DNA from: Pseudonocardia sp.
GTDB lineage: Bacteria; Actinomycetota; Actinomycetes; Mycobacteriales; Pseudonocardiaceae
Assembly: GCA_026785945.1 (NCBI GenBank)
Contig: JAJAZD010000150.1
Coordinates: 1-37,099 of the forward strand
Reading direction: 5' to 3'
DNA: 37,099 bases
Both the position numbers and the translations under genes were made by a program. Below, piece by piece: positions 1 to 7,942 of the stretch (its first letter is position 1; each line of letters opens with the position of its first letter). The notes under the pieces are model-generated. The model was given only the letters and a program-made list of their open reading frames with translations. It had not been told where the DNA came from and made no database searches.

Positions 1-1496
1 ACCGGGACCGGACCGGCGGCCGGGGAGGCCCCGGCCGCTCCCGTGGGGGTGGTCCGGTCGGCCGGTCGGGCGGCCGCCGCGAGCAGGGCGGGCCGTTGCG
101 GTCCGGCCTCGGTGGTGTCGGTGCGGGCGTCACCGGTCCACGGATCGATCCCCGGGGCGGGCTCGGCCGCACCGGCGGAGGAGACGAACCCCCCGATTCC
201 CGAGAGCGGACCGCTGAACCCGCCGCCTCCGGCCGGGTCGACGCCCGTGGCGATGGTCGCGGCCCCGAGCCCGATGGTGGCCACGGCGGCCACGGCGGCG
301 GCCAGTGTCAGTACCCGGACCGGACGCGGGCGGGCCGGCGCGGGCTCCGCCACCTCTTCGACGACCGGATCGTGGTCCATCGGTGGGCACGGCGGCGACA
401 CGTCGGACACGGCCACCCCGGGCGCCACCGCCAGGGGACCCCGTGCGGACACCGCCGCTCCCGTGGCGATGACGCTCTTCGGGTCGACGTCGACGGCGAT
501 GGGCCGGCCGAGCTCGGCCGAGACGAGCTGCGCGACCAGCGGGATGCGGGAGGAGCCCCCCACCATGAGGACCGCGTCCAGATCGGGAGACCCCGCGGAC
601 GCGATGGCCCGGCGCAGCGCCTCGACGGTCTCGACGATCGCGGGCCTGATCCGTTCCTCGAACTCGGCCCGGCCCAGGCGCACCTGCGAGTGATGGCCCG
701 GCAGCATCACCGGGACCATCACCTCGGTGTCGGCCGACAGGGCCTCCTTGGCCGCGGTGCACTCGCGGCGCAGCCCGGCCACCGCGGTCTGGACGTCCGG
801 GTCGAACGGGTCGAGCGTGAGCCATGCCTCGCCGACGGCGTCGCGGACGTGATCGAACACGGCCTCGTCGAAGTCGACACCGCCCAGGTGCTCGATGCCG
901 ACGGGCCGCCCGAGGATCTCGAAGCCGCCTCCGTCGACGCGGCGAACGACCGCGGCGTCGAAGGTCCCGCCGCCCAGGTCGTAGACGGCGACGGCGCTGC
1001 CGACGCGCCCCTCGCTCGCGTACCCGATGGCCGCTGCCTCGGGCTCGGAGAGGAACGCGACGCCCGTGACGCCGTGCACGGCGAGAGCCGCGTCGAGCGC
1101 GTCGCGCTTGTGGGATCCCCACTCGGCGGGATGGGTGAGCGTGACCCGCTCGGCGGGCCCACCCTCCCGGTCACCGACGACGGCCAGGATCCATGCGACG
1201 AACCGGGCCGCGACGGTCTCGGCGGCCACGGTGTTGCCGTCGACGACCAGCGGGGTGTCGTCGCCGATGCGCCGCTTGAACTCCCGCACGACCAGCCGCG
1301 AGTCGGTGACGGCGCGGCGGTGGGCAGCCTCACCGCACAGCATCGAACCGTCCTGCGCGAGGAAGACCATCGACGCCACGGACGCGGTGGTCTCCCCGAG
1401 GCGGACGACCTCCGGCCGCGGCTCCCCGTCGCGGCACACGGCCGCGGCCGACCACGTCGTGCCCAGGTCGATCCCCACGCTGTAAGAAGGCCCCAT
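1..1496 (-). CDS. Hsp70-like (DnaK-type ATPase domain) protein with C-terminal TM segment; partial, runs off left edge
   Basis: Minus-strand ATG at 1496 gives MGPSYSVGIDLGTTWSAAAVCRDGEPRPEV..., with phosphate-1 motif GIDLGTT, YDLGGGTFDAAVV, and VLMVGGSSRIPLV. Hydrophobic stretch VRVLTLAAAVAAVATIGLGAATIA follows. Not in the ORF list because it has no stop inside the window. Confidence 0.9.
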   Translation of the reverse strand, partial: MGPSYSVGIDLGTTWSAAAVCRDGEPRPEVVRLGETTASVASMVFLAQDGSMLCGEAAHRRAVTDSRLVVREFKRRIGDDTPLVVDGNTVAAETVAARFVAWILAVVGDREGGPAERVTLTHPAEWGSHKRDALDAALAVHGVTGVAFLSEPEAAAIGYASEGRVGSAVAVYDLGGGTFDAAVVRRVDGGGFEILGRPVGIEHLGGVDFDEAVFDHVRDAVGEAWLTLDPFDPDVQTAVAGLRRECTAAKEALSADTEVMVPVMLPGHHSQVRLGRAEFEERIRPAIVETVEALRRAIASAGSPDLDAVLMVGGSSRIPLVAQLVSAELGRPIAVDVDPKSVIATGAAVSARGPLAVAPGVAVSDVSPPCPPMDHDPVVEEVAEPAPARPRPVRVLTLAAAVAAVATIGLGAATIATGVDPAGGGGFSGPLSGIGGFVSSAGAAEPAPGIDPWTGDARTDTTEAGPQRPALLAAAARPADRTTPTGAAGASPAAGPVP

Positions 1497-1686
1497 TGCA
1501 CATGACTCCACAGTGGAAGACGGACGAACCGGACGACGGACGAGCTGGACGGCAGAGAACTTCATTGCCCTCACCTCAACATCGGCCGGCATTCGTACGC
1601 TGTTAGCACGACGGCCGGACCCGATCAGGTGACTGAGGGCTGGCGCTAGATTGCTCCACGTAGTGGATTGCGGAAAGGGCAGGTAG

Positions 1687-2214
1687 ATGATGGTGCGGCA
1701 CGGGAGGCGGGTGCTCATGGGCGGTCTCGCCCTGGTCATCCACGGTGTGATGATCGTCGGATGCGGATCGGGGACACCGGAGGTGCCGCCCGTCCCTGGC
1801 ATCGTGGACGCCCGCGACGTGCGGGACGCCGATCCGTGCGCGCTGCCCCCGACGGACCGGCTCACCACGCTGGGTCTGCGGACGGACGGCGCGGCCGGCC
1901 AGGCCCCCGAGGGGCCGAGCTGCCAGTGGCGAGGCGACGAGGGCGAGGGCTTGACGGTGACGCTTTACACCGACGGCGGGGGGTTGGCGACGCTGGCGGA
2001 GAACAGCGAGCCCACCACGAGGCGCGTCCGGGTCGCGGGCTATCCCGCTCTCGAGACGTTCACCGGGCAGGGTGAGTTCTGCCAGTACGACGTGGGTGTC
2101 GCCGAGGGGCAGGTGGTGATCGCGGCGCTGGAGGCGCCGTCGCCCGACTCGTGCACGGCGCTGCAGTCCGTGCTGACGGGGCTCGTGGAGAACCTGCCGG
2201 CGGCGCAACGGTGA
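1687..2214 (+). CDS. Lipoprotein, DUF3558-like
   Basis: N-terminal signal with lipobox-like VGCGSG, DPCALPP...CQW pattern typical of DUF3558 lipoproteins; AAGGGCAGG upstream as RBS. Confidence 0.7.
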   Translation: MMVRHGRRVLMGGLALVIHGVMIVGCGSGTPEVPPVPGIVDARDVRDADPCALPPTDRLTTLGLRTDGAAGQAPEGPSCQWRGDEGEGLTVTLYTDGGGLATLAENSEPTTRRVRVAGYPALETFTGQGEFCQYDVGVAEGQVVIAALEAPSPDSCTALQSVLTGLVENLPAAQR

Positions 2215-3707
2215 CGGGCGCGCTCACCGGTGCCGTCCGCGAGGTCCTGCACCAGGCGCTGGCGGTCTACCACGACGATGCTCGCACCCACGCCGGGCTG
2301 CGCGGCCATCTCGAGCGGCTCGACGACCCGCTGCGCATCGCGATCGCCGGCAAGGTGAAGGCCGGCAAGTCGACGCTGCTCAACGCGCTGGTCGGGGAGC
2401 AGATCGCCCCGACCGACGCGGGGGAGTGCACCCAGGTCGTCACGTGGTACCGCGACGGTCGTTCCCCGCGGATCGTCGCGTACCCCAGCGGTGGGCCGCC
2501 GGTGTCGCTCCCGGTGGACCGCCGCGACGGAGCGCTGGTCATCGACCTGCAGGGCCGCTCCGCCGAGGACCTGGACCGGATGGTGGTCGACTGGCCGTCG
2601 CAGAGCCTGCGCACGGCCACACTGATCGACACACCCGGAACGGCGTCGCTGTCGACACAGACCTCGCGGCGCACCGTGCGCTTCCTCAACCCCGAGGACG
2701 ACACCCCCACCGAGGCCGACGCGGTGGTCTACCTGATGCGCCAGCTGCACGCCTCCGACGCCGAGTTCCTCGAGGCGTTCCGGGACCAGGGGGTGGCCAG
2801 GGCGGCCTCGGTCAACACCGTCGGGGTCATCTCGCGGGCCGACGAGATCGGTGGGGGCCGGGTGGACGCGATGTCCTCCGCGCGGGCCGTCGCCGGCCGG
2901 TACCGCACCGAGCCCGCCCTGCGCGGGCTGTGCCAGAACGTGGTGGCCGTGGCGGGCCTGCTGGCCCAGACCGGGCGGACGCTGCGCCAGACGGAGTTCC
3001 AGACGTTGCGCGACCTGGCTGCCGCCCCCCGCGACGACCTGGACGCCGCCCTGCTGACGGCCGACCGCTTCGCCGCCCCGGACGGTCCGGTGGCCGTCGC
3101 GGCGCCGTCGACGACGGTCGAGGACCGCCGCGCCCTGCTGCGCCGGTTCGGGGTGTTCGGTCTGCGGCTGTCCGCGTTGTTGATCCGCCAGGGCACCGAC
3201 AGTCCCGCCGCGCTCGCGAGCGAGCTCGTCCGCCGCTCCGGCCTGACCGACCTGCAGGACGTGCTGCAGACCCAGTTCGCCCAGCGGCGCGACGTGCTCA
3301 AGGCCCGTTCGGCGCTGCTGGCGCTGGACTCGGTGCTGCGCGCCAACCCCCGACCGCAGGCTGCCCTGCTCGCGAGCGACGTCGAGCGGATCTTCGCGGG
3401 GGCCCACGAGTTCACCGAGCTGCGCCTGCTCAGCGCCCTGCGCTCGGGGGCGGTCGCCCTGCCGCCGGCGGTGGTCGCGGAGGCCGAGCGGTTGCTGGGG
3501 GAGACCGGCGCCGGGGCGACGACGCGCCTGGGTCTGCCCCGGGACGCCGAGCCCCACGACGTCCGGGCAGCCGTGCTCGACGCCCTGACCAGGTGGTCGG
3601 ACCTCGCCGGGAACCCGATGACGACCCGCGCCGCGGCAGACGCCTGCCGGGTCGTGATCCGCACCTGCGAAGGGTTGCTGGCCGGTGCGGTGAGCGGCCG
3701 CGCGTGA
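2211..3707 (+). CDS. Dynamin-like GTPase (IniC-like)
   Basis: GTG start at 2211 overlaps the upstream TGA (GTGA). P-loop AGKVKAGKSTLLNALVGE, G3 DTPGTASLS, helical C-terminal half. Confidence 0.8.
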   Translation: MTGALTGAVREVLHQALAVYHDDARTHAGLRGHLERLDDPLRIAIAGKVKAGKSTLLNALVGEQIAPTDAGECTQVVTWYRDGRSPRIVAYPSGGPPVSLPVDRRDGALVIDLQGRSAEDLDRMVVDWPSQSLRTATLIDTPGTASLSTQTSRRTVRFLNPEDDTPTEADAVVYLMRQLHASDAEFLEAFRDQGVARAASVNTVGVISRADEIGGGRVDAMSSARAVAGRYRTEPALRGLCQNVVAVAGLLAQTGRTLRQTEFQTLRDLAAAPRDDLDAALLTADRFAAPDGPVAVAAPSTTVEDRRALLRRFGVFGLRLSALLIRQGTDSPAALASELVRRSGLTDLQDVLQTQFAQRRDVLKARSALLALDSVLRANPRPQAALLASDVERIFAGAHEFTELRLLSALRSGAVALPPAVVAEAERLLGETGAGATTRLGLPRDAEPHDVRAAVLDALTRWSDLAGNPMTTRAAADACRVVIRTCEGLLAGAVSGRA

Positions 3708-3736
3708 CCGGCCGGACCTCCCCGACGCGTGGGGCG

Positions 3737-3805
3737 CCCGGGGGTTACGCCCCCGCACCCCCGGGGGTCGCACGATTCGGGAACATCCCCCGACGCCGGG
3801 GGGAT
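3737..3805. terminator. Two consecutive strong GC hairpins downstream of the IniC-like gene
   Basis: CCCGGGGG(3737-3744)/CCCCCGGG(3758-3765), then ATCCCCC(3785-3791)/GGGGGAT(3799-3805). No clear U-tract, so the terminator role is inferred. Confidence 0.4.
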
Positions 3806-3944
3806 CCCGCCCCCGACCCCGCCCGGTCGGCCCGCGCTCTTCGGCGTCTTCCCCGATGACCACGGCCGCGGCGGGCCCTAACTTTCGTCTCAAGCCGGAG
3901 CAGCCGGCCGGCGCACTCCCAGTACAGACGAACAGGAACGTGAC

Positions 3945-4916
3945 ATGACTCAGAGCTACGGACCGTCCTTCAACTTCGCGCAGTTCCCGGTCTCGGTGAA
4001 CGAGAACGAGCAGTCCGCCAACGGCGGCGAGGGTGGCTCGTCCGGCAACGCGACCAGCAACCCGTTCGTCGCCGCCGTGGGTGACGGTGGGGCCGGCGGC
4101 GACGCCGACGCCTCGGGCGGCAACACCACGGGTGGCAACGGCACCGGCCTCGGCGCGGGTGGCGACGGCACCGGCCTCGGCGCGGGTGGTGACGGCACCG
4201 GTGGCGACGCCAACAGCCTGCTCGCGCTGCTGGGCCTCGGCGGCTCGGGCGACGGTGGCGACGGTATCGGCCTCGGTGTGGGTGGCCCCGGTCTGGGCCT
4301 CGGAGCCGGCGGCAACGCCGGATCGGCCGACGGCGGCCTCGCCGTGGCGGGCGACGGCGGCGACGGACCGGAGAACGACGTCACGAGCGCCGCTGTCTCC
4401 GGCGCCGGTGGCGCGGGTGGCGCGGGCGGCAGCAACTCGGCCGACCAGACCACCGTCACGACCGCGGACCTCGAGTTCAACGACTCGTTCACCGATGACG
4501 ACGGGTTCGACCTCAAGGGCGCCCACGTCGACGACTCGTTCAACTCCGACGACGACGGTGTCGACAACTCCGGCGGCCTGATCAACAACAGCAACGTGGC
4601 CAACGGCGACCAGACCGACGTGGGCAACACGACCACCACCACCGACATCGACGACTCGTTCAACGTCGACGAGAGCATCAGCAACGTGTTCGACAACGTC
4701 GGCAACGACAACTCCGACAACTCGACCGACATCAGCGACTCGGGCAACGACAACTCGATCGACATCGACGTCGACCTCGAGGACGTGGGCAACGTCGACA
4801 ACTCCATCGGCGGCGACTTCGACCCCGACCTGATCGACGTCGACATCAGCGACGTGCTGAACAACCTCGAGCTCGACGTGATCGACGACCTGCCGGTCAA
4901 CCTGCCGATCAACTGA
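3945..4916 (+). CDS. Gly-rich then Asp/Asn/Ser-rich low-complexity protein of the IniB-associated island
   Basis: 323 aa: N-terminal half Gly/Ala/Asp-rich, C-terminal half with DSFN/DNS/DSGN repeats; no signal peptide or TM. RBS-like AGGAAC upstream. Confidence 0.75.
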   Translation: MTQSYGPSFNFAQFPVSVNENEQSANGGEGGSSGNATSNPFVAAVGDGGAGGDADASGGNTTGGNGTGLGAGGDGTGLGAGGDGTGGDANSLLALLGLGGSGDGGDGIGLGVGGPGLGLGAGGNAGSADGGLAVAGDGGDGPENDVTSAAVSGAGGAGGAGGSNSADQTTVTTADLEFNDSFTDDDGFDLKGAHVDDSFNSDDDGVDNSGGLINNSNVANGDQTDVGNTTTTTDIDDSFNVDESISNVFDNVGNDNSDNSTDISDSGNDNSIDIDVDLEDVGNVDNSIGGDFDPDLIDVDISDVLNNLELDVIDDLPVNLPIN

Positions 4917-5059
4917 GCGGACCCCGCTCCCTGAGCGCCGGACCCGGCGCCAGCCCCCGGCGGCGGGCCCGGCCCCGCTCCACACGTCCCACGTCTGACT
5001 GCCCGGCCGGGTACGGCTACCGGGCGGGCCCGACCTACATGATTCGGAGGTGAAAGACG

Positions 5060-5818
5060 ATGCTTTCCATTTCCTCGCTGATCGACTTCCTGCTGGACCT
5101 GCTCCGTGACGAGGAGGCTGCGGCCGAGTTCGCCCGTGACCCACAGGCGATGCTGGCCCGGCACGGCCTCGAGGGCGTGACGGCCCAGGACGTGTGCGAC
5201 GTCGAGCCGATCCTGGCGGACACCCACGGGGTCTCCGCCCGGCCGAGCCACCCCGCCGCGGACCACGTGTCCGGCGGGGGCCACGCCCAGCGGCCCGAGC
5301 ACCACCGTCCCGAGCACGGTCACGACGACCCGGTGCGCGAGATCCACCACGTGACGACGAGCTACCAGGTGGACCACGAGGTGGTGGTGGAACACCACAC
5401 CGCCCAGAACACCTACAACGAGTACAACTCCGAGTTGAACTACTACGACCACAGCGTCACGACCGGTGACGACTCCACGGTCGTGCAGGACTCGTTCAAC
5501 GAGGACAACGACGGCGTCGACAACAAGGGCGGTGTCATCAACGACAGCAACGTCGCGAACGGCGACCAGGACACCGTGGGGAACTCGGAGGAGACGACGG
5601 TCATCGAGGACTCGTTCGATGAGGACGACAGCGAGACGACGGTGATCGTCGACTCGGGCAACGACTCGAGCGACAACTCCACCACCGTCGAGGGCTCGCT
5701 GAACGACTCCAGCAGCAGCGCCACCACGTCGGTGAACGACTCCTACAACATCGACGCGCCGGTCGCGGACGCCGAGGTGTCCGAGGTCGACCTCTCGCAG
5801 GCGGAGTCCGCGGCATGA
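5060..5818 (+). CDS. IniB N-terminal domain-like protein with His-rich middle and Asp/Asn/Ser-rich C-terminal repeats
   Basis: N-terminus LIDFLLDLLRDEEAAAEFARDPQAMLARHGLEGVTAQDV resembles the IniB N-terminal domain; RBS GGAGG at about 5046. Confidence 0.75.
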   Translation: MLSISSLIDFLLDLLRDEEAAAEFARDPQAMLARHGLEGVTAQDVCDVEPILADTHGVSARPSHPAADHVSGGGHAQRPEHHRPEHGHDDPVREIHHVTTSYQVDHEVVVEHHTAQNTYNEYNSELNYYDHSVTTGDDSTVVQDSFNEDNDGVDNKGGVINDSNVANGDQDTVGNSEETTVIEDSFDEDDSETTVIVDSGNDSSDNSTTVEGSLNDSSSSATTSVNDSYNIDAPVADAEVSEVDLSQAESAA

Positions 5819-5882
5819 GCTGATCGACCACCCGACCACCCGAACACCGGTCCGGGCCCGCCCCGGCCCTGGCCGGCACATC

Positions 5883-5957
5883 GGCTCCGTCCCCGCTGCG
5901 GGGGCCCTTCCACAGCGCTCCTCCTGTGGGGGCCCTGTCCTGCAGGGGGACGGAGCT
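5883..5957. promoter_or_regulatory. Long imperfect inverted repeat / RNA hairpin upstream of the IniA-like gene
   Basis: GCTCCGTCCCC(5884-5894) pairs with GGGGACGGAGC(5946-5956); GGGCCC(5902-5907)/GGGCCC(5930-5935); CCACAG(5910-5915)/CTGTGG(5924-5929), 8-nt loop. Confidence 0.6.
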
Positions 5958-6010
5958 GTGTGTCGTGTGGCACCGGCCGGTGTCGTACATCGTCCCCCAA
6001 GGAGGACACA

Positions 6011-7942
6011 ATGGACAGAGTGGACCCCGTGGACCTGCCGGCTCCGGTCAAGGCCGTGGACCTGACGCTGTCGACGATCGCCCGCTACCAGCGACCCGAC
6101 CTCGAGGCCCGGTTGCGGCAGGCCCGGGCCCGGCTCCTCAACGACCACGTCCGGGTGCTCGTCGTCGGCGAGTTCAAGCAGGGCAAGAGCCTCCTGGTGA
6201 ACGCACTGGTCAGCGCCCCGGTGTGCCCGGTCTACGACGACATCTCGACCGCCGTCTCGACAGTGGTCTCGTACGCGGAGGTGCCCTCGCTCACCCTGGT
6301 CCGGGTCGCCGACGGCGGCGGTGACACGCCCCCGGTGGAGCAGCGGCAGCAGTTGGGCGGCATCGAGCTGGAGAAGATGTCCGACGCGGTGTCGCACTAC
6401 GTCAGCGAGCAGCGCAACCCGGCCAACCGCCAGGGGCTCAGCCACGTCGAGGTCGGGATCCCCCGGCACATCCTCCGGGCGGGCCTGGAGATCGTCGACA
6501 CCCCGGGCGTCGGTGGCCTCAACTCCGTGCACGGCGCCGCGACGATGTCGGCACTGCCCTCCGCGGATGCCGTGCTGCTCGTGTCCGACGCCTCCCAGGA
6601 GTACACCGCTCCGGAGCTGGAGTTCCTCCGGCAGGCGGTCCGGCTGTGCCCGAACGTCGCCTGCGTCATGACCAAGACCGACCTCTACCCCGACTGGCGG
6701 CGGATCGCCGAGCTCGACCGCAAGCACCTGCGCAACGCCGGTGTCGACGCCGAGCTCATCGGGGTGTCCTCGACCGTCCGCTGGCAGGCCGTGGTCACCG
6801 GCGATGCCGCGCTGAACGTCGAGTCGGGCTTCCCCGACCTCGAGACGTTCCTGGCGAGGCGCGTCATCGGGCAGGCCGACCTGCTGGCCCGCCGGTCGAC
6901 CGTGCACGACATCCTCGCGGTCACCGGCCAGCTCTGCGACGGGCTGCGATCGGAGGAGTCCGCCCAGCGCAACCCGGAGTCGGTGCAGGACCTGATCGCC
7001 GACCTGGCTGTGGCGCAGCAGCGCGCCGCCGCGTTGAAGGAGCGCTCCGCGCGCTGGCAGCACACCCTCAACGACGGCGTCGCGGACCTCAACGCCGACA
7101 TCGACCACGACCTGCGCGACCGTATGCGCGAGATCACCCGTCTCGCCGAGGAGGAGATCGACCAGGGCGGGGACCCGACCAAGACCTGGGAACAGCTCTC
7201 GAGCTGGGTCCAGCAGCAGGTCGCGGCGTCGGCGTCGACCAACTTCATCTGGGCGACCGAGCGGGCGCGCTGGCTCGCCGAGCAGGTCGCGATGCACTTC
7301 GCCGAGGACCGCGAGGCCCTGCTCCCCGCGCTGCGCACGGAGGCCTCCGCGGCGCTCGGGTCGGTTCGCGAGATGCGGATGCGCGACGGCGAGCCGTGGA
7401 ACCTCGGCCAGCAGGCCCTCGCGGGGCTGCGCGGCAGCTACATGGGCATGCTGATGTTCGGCCTCATCGGCACGATGGTCGGGCTGAGCCTGCTCAACCC
7501 GTTCTCGATCGGTGCCGGTCTGCTGCTGGGCGGCAAGACCATCAGCGACGAGCGCCGCCGGATCGTGGCCCGGCGCCAGGCCGAGGCGAAGACCAGCGTG
7601 CGGCGGTACGTCGACGACGTGACGTTCCAGGTCGGCAAGGACTCCCGCGACATGTTGCGCGGCGTGCAGCGTGATCTTCGTGACCACTTCACCGAACTGG
7701 CCGAGCAGCTCAACCGCTCGCTCAAGGAGTCACTGTCCACCGCGGAGCGGTCGGTGAAGGCGAGCCAGGGCGACCGCGAACGTCGCCTGACCGAGATCCC
7801 CGCCGAGCGGGCGCGACTCGAGAAGTTGCAGGAACGGGTGCGCACCCTGCTTCCGGTGTCCGACACACCGCCCCGACCGGTGTCGGTGCAGAAGGACCGG
7901 GGCTCAGCCGCCCGGGGGCGGCCGGCTCACGCCGCGGGGTGA
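6011..7942 (+). CDS. Dynamin-like GTPase (IniA-like)
   Basis: ATG 6011 preceded by AAGGAGG. P-loop VGEFKQGKSLLVNALV, G3 DTPGVGG, G4-like TKTD; C-terminal hydrophobic MGMLMFGLIGTMVGLSLLNPFSIGAGLLLGG and coiled-coil-like tail. Confidence 0.85.
   Translation: MDRVDPVDLPAPVKAVDLTLSTIARYQRPDLEARLRQARARLLNDHVRVLVVGEFKQGKSLLVNALVSAPVCPVYDDISTAVSTVVSYAEVPSLTLVRVADGGGDTPPVEQRQQLGGIELEKMSDAVSHYVSEQRNPANRQGLSHVEVGIPRHILRAGLEIVDTPGVGGLNSVHGAATMSALPSADAVLLVSDASQEYTAPELEFLRQAVRLCPNVACVMTKTDLYPDWRRIAELDRKHLRNAGVDAELIGVSSTVRWQAVVTGDAALNVESGFPDLETFLARRVIGQADLLARRSTVHDILAVTGQLCDGLRSEESAQRNPESVQDLIADLAVAQQRAAALKERSARWQHTLNDGVADLNADIDHDLRDRMREITRLAEEEIDQGGDPTKTWEQLSSWVQQQVAASASTNFIWATERARWLAEQVAMHFAEDREALLPALRTEASAALGSVREMRMRDGEPWNLGQQALAGLRGSYMGMLMFGLIGTMVGLSLLNPFSIGAGLLLGGKTISDERRRIVARRQAEAKTSVRRYVDDVTFQVGKDSRDMLRGVQRDLRDHFTELAEQLNRSLKESLSTAERSVKASQGDRERRLTEIPAERARLEKLQERVRTLLPVSDTPPRPVSVQKDRGSAARGRPAHAAG

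Noticed and set aside
1497-1686. HspR HAIR or CIRCE operator upstream of the Hsp70-like gene
   Set aside because: No CTTGAGT-N7-ACTCAAG or TTAGCACTC-N9-GAGTGCTAA. Only a weak TCCAC-GTA-GTGGA dyad (1655-1667) and a possible TAGATT -10 at 1647 for the lipoprotein gene.
2040-7687. Long antisense ORFs (1034 aa at 2040-5144 and 1243 aa at 3956-7687, minus strand)
   Set aside because: They are shadows of GC-rich coding genes: Arg/Val/Asp-biased, low-complexity, no recognisable motifs, and they cross intergenic regions.
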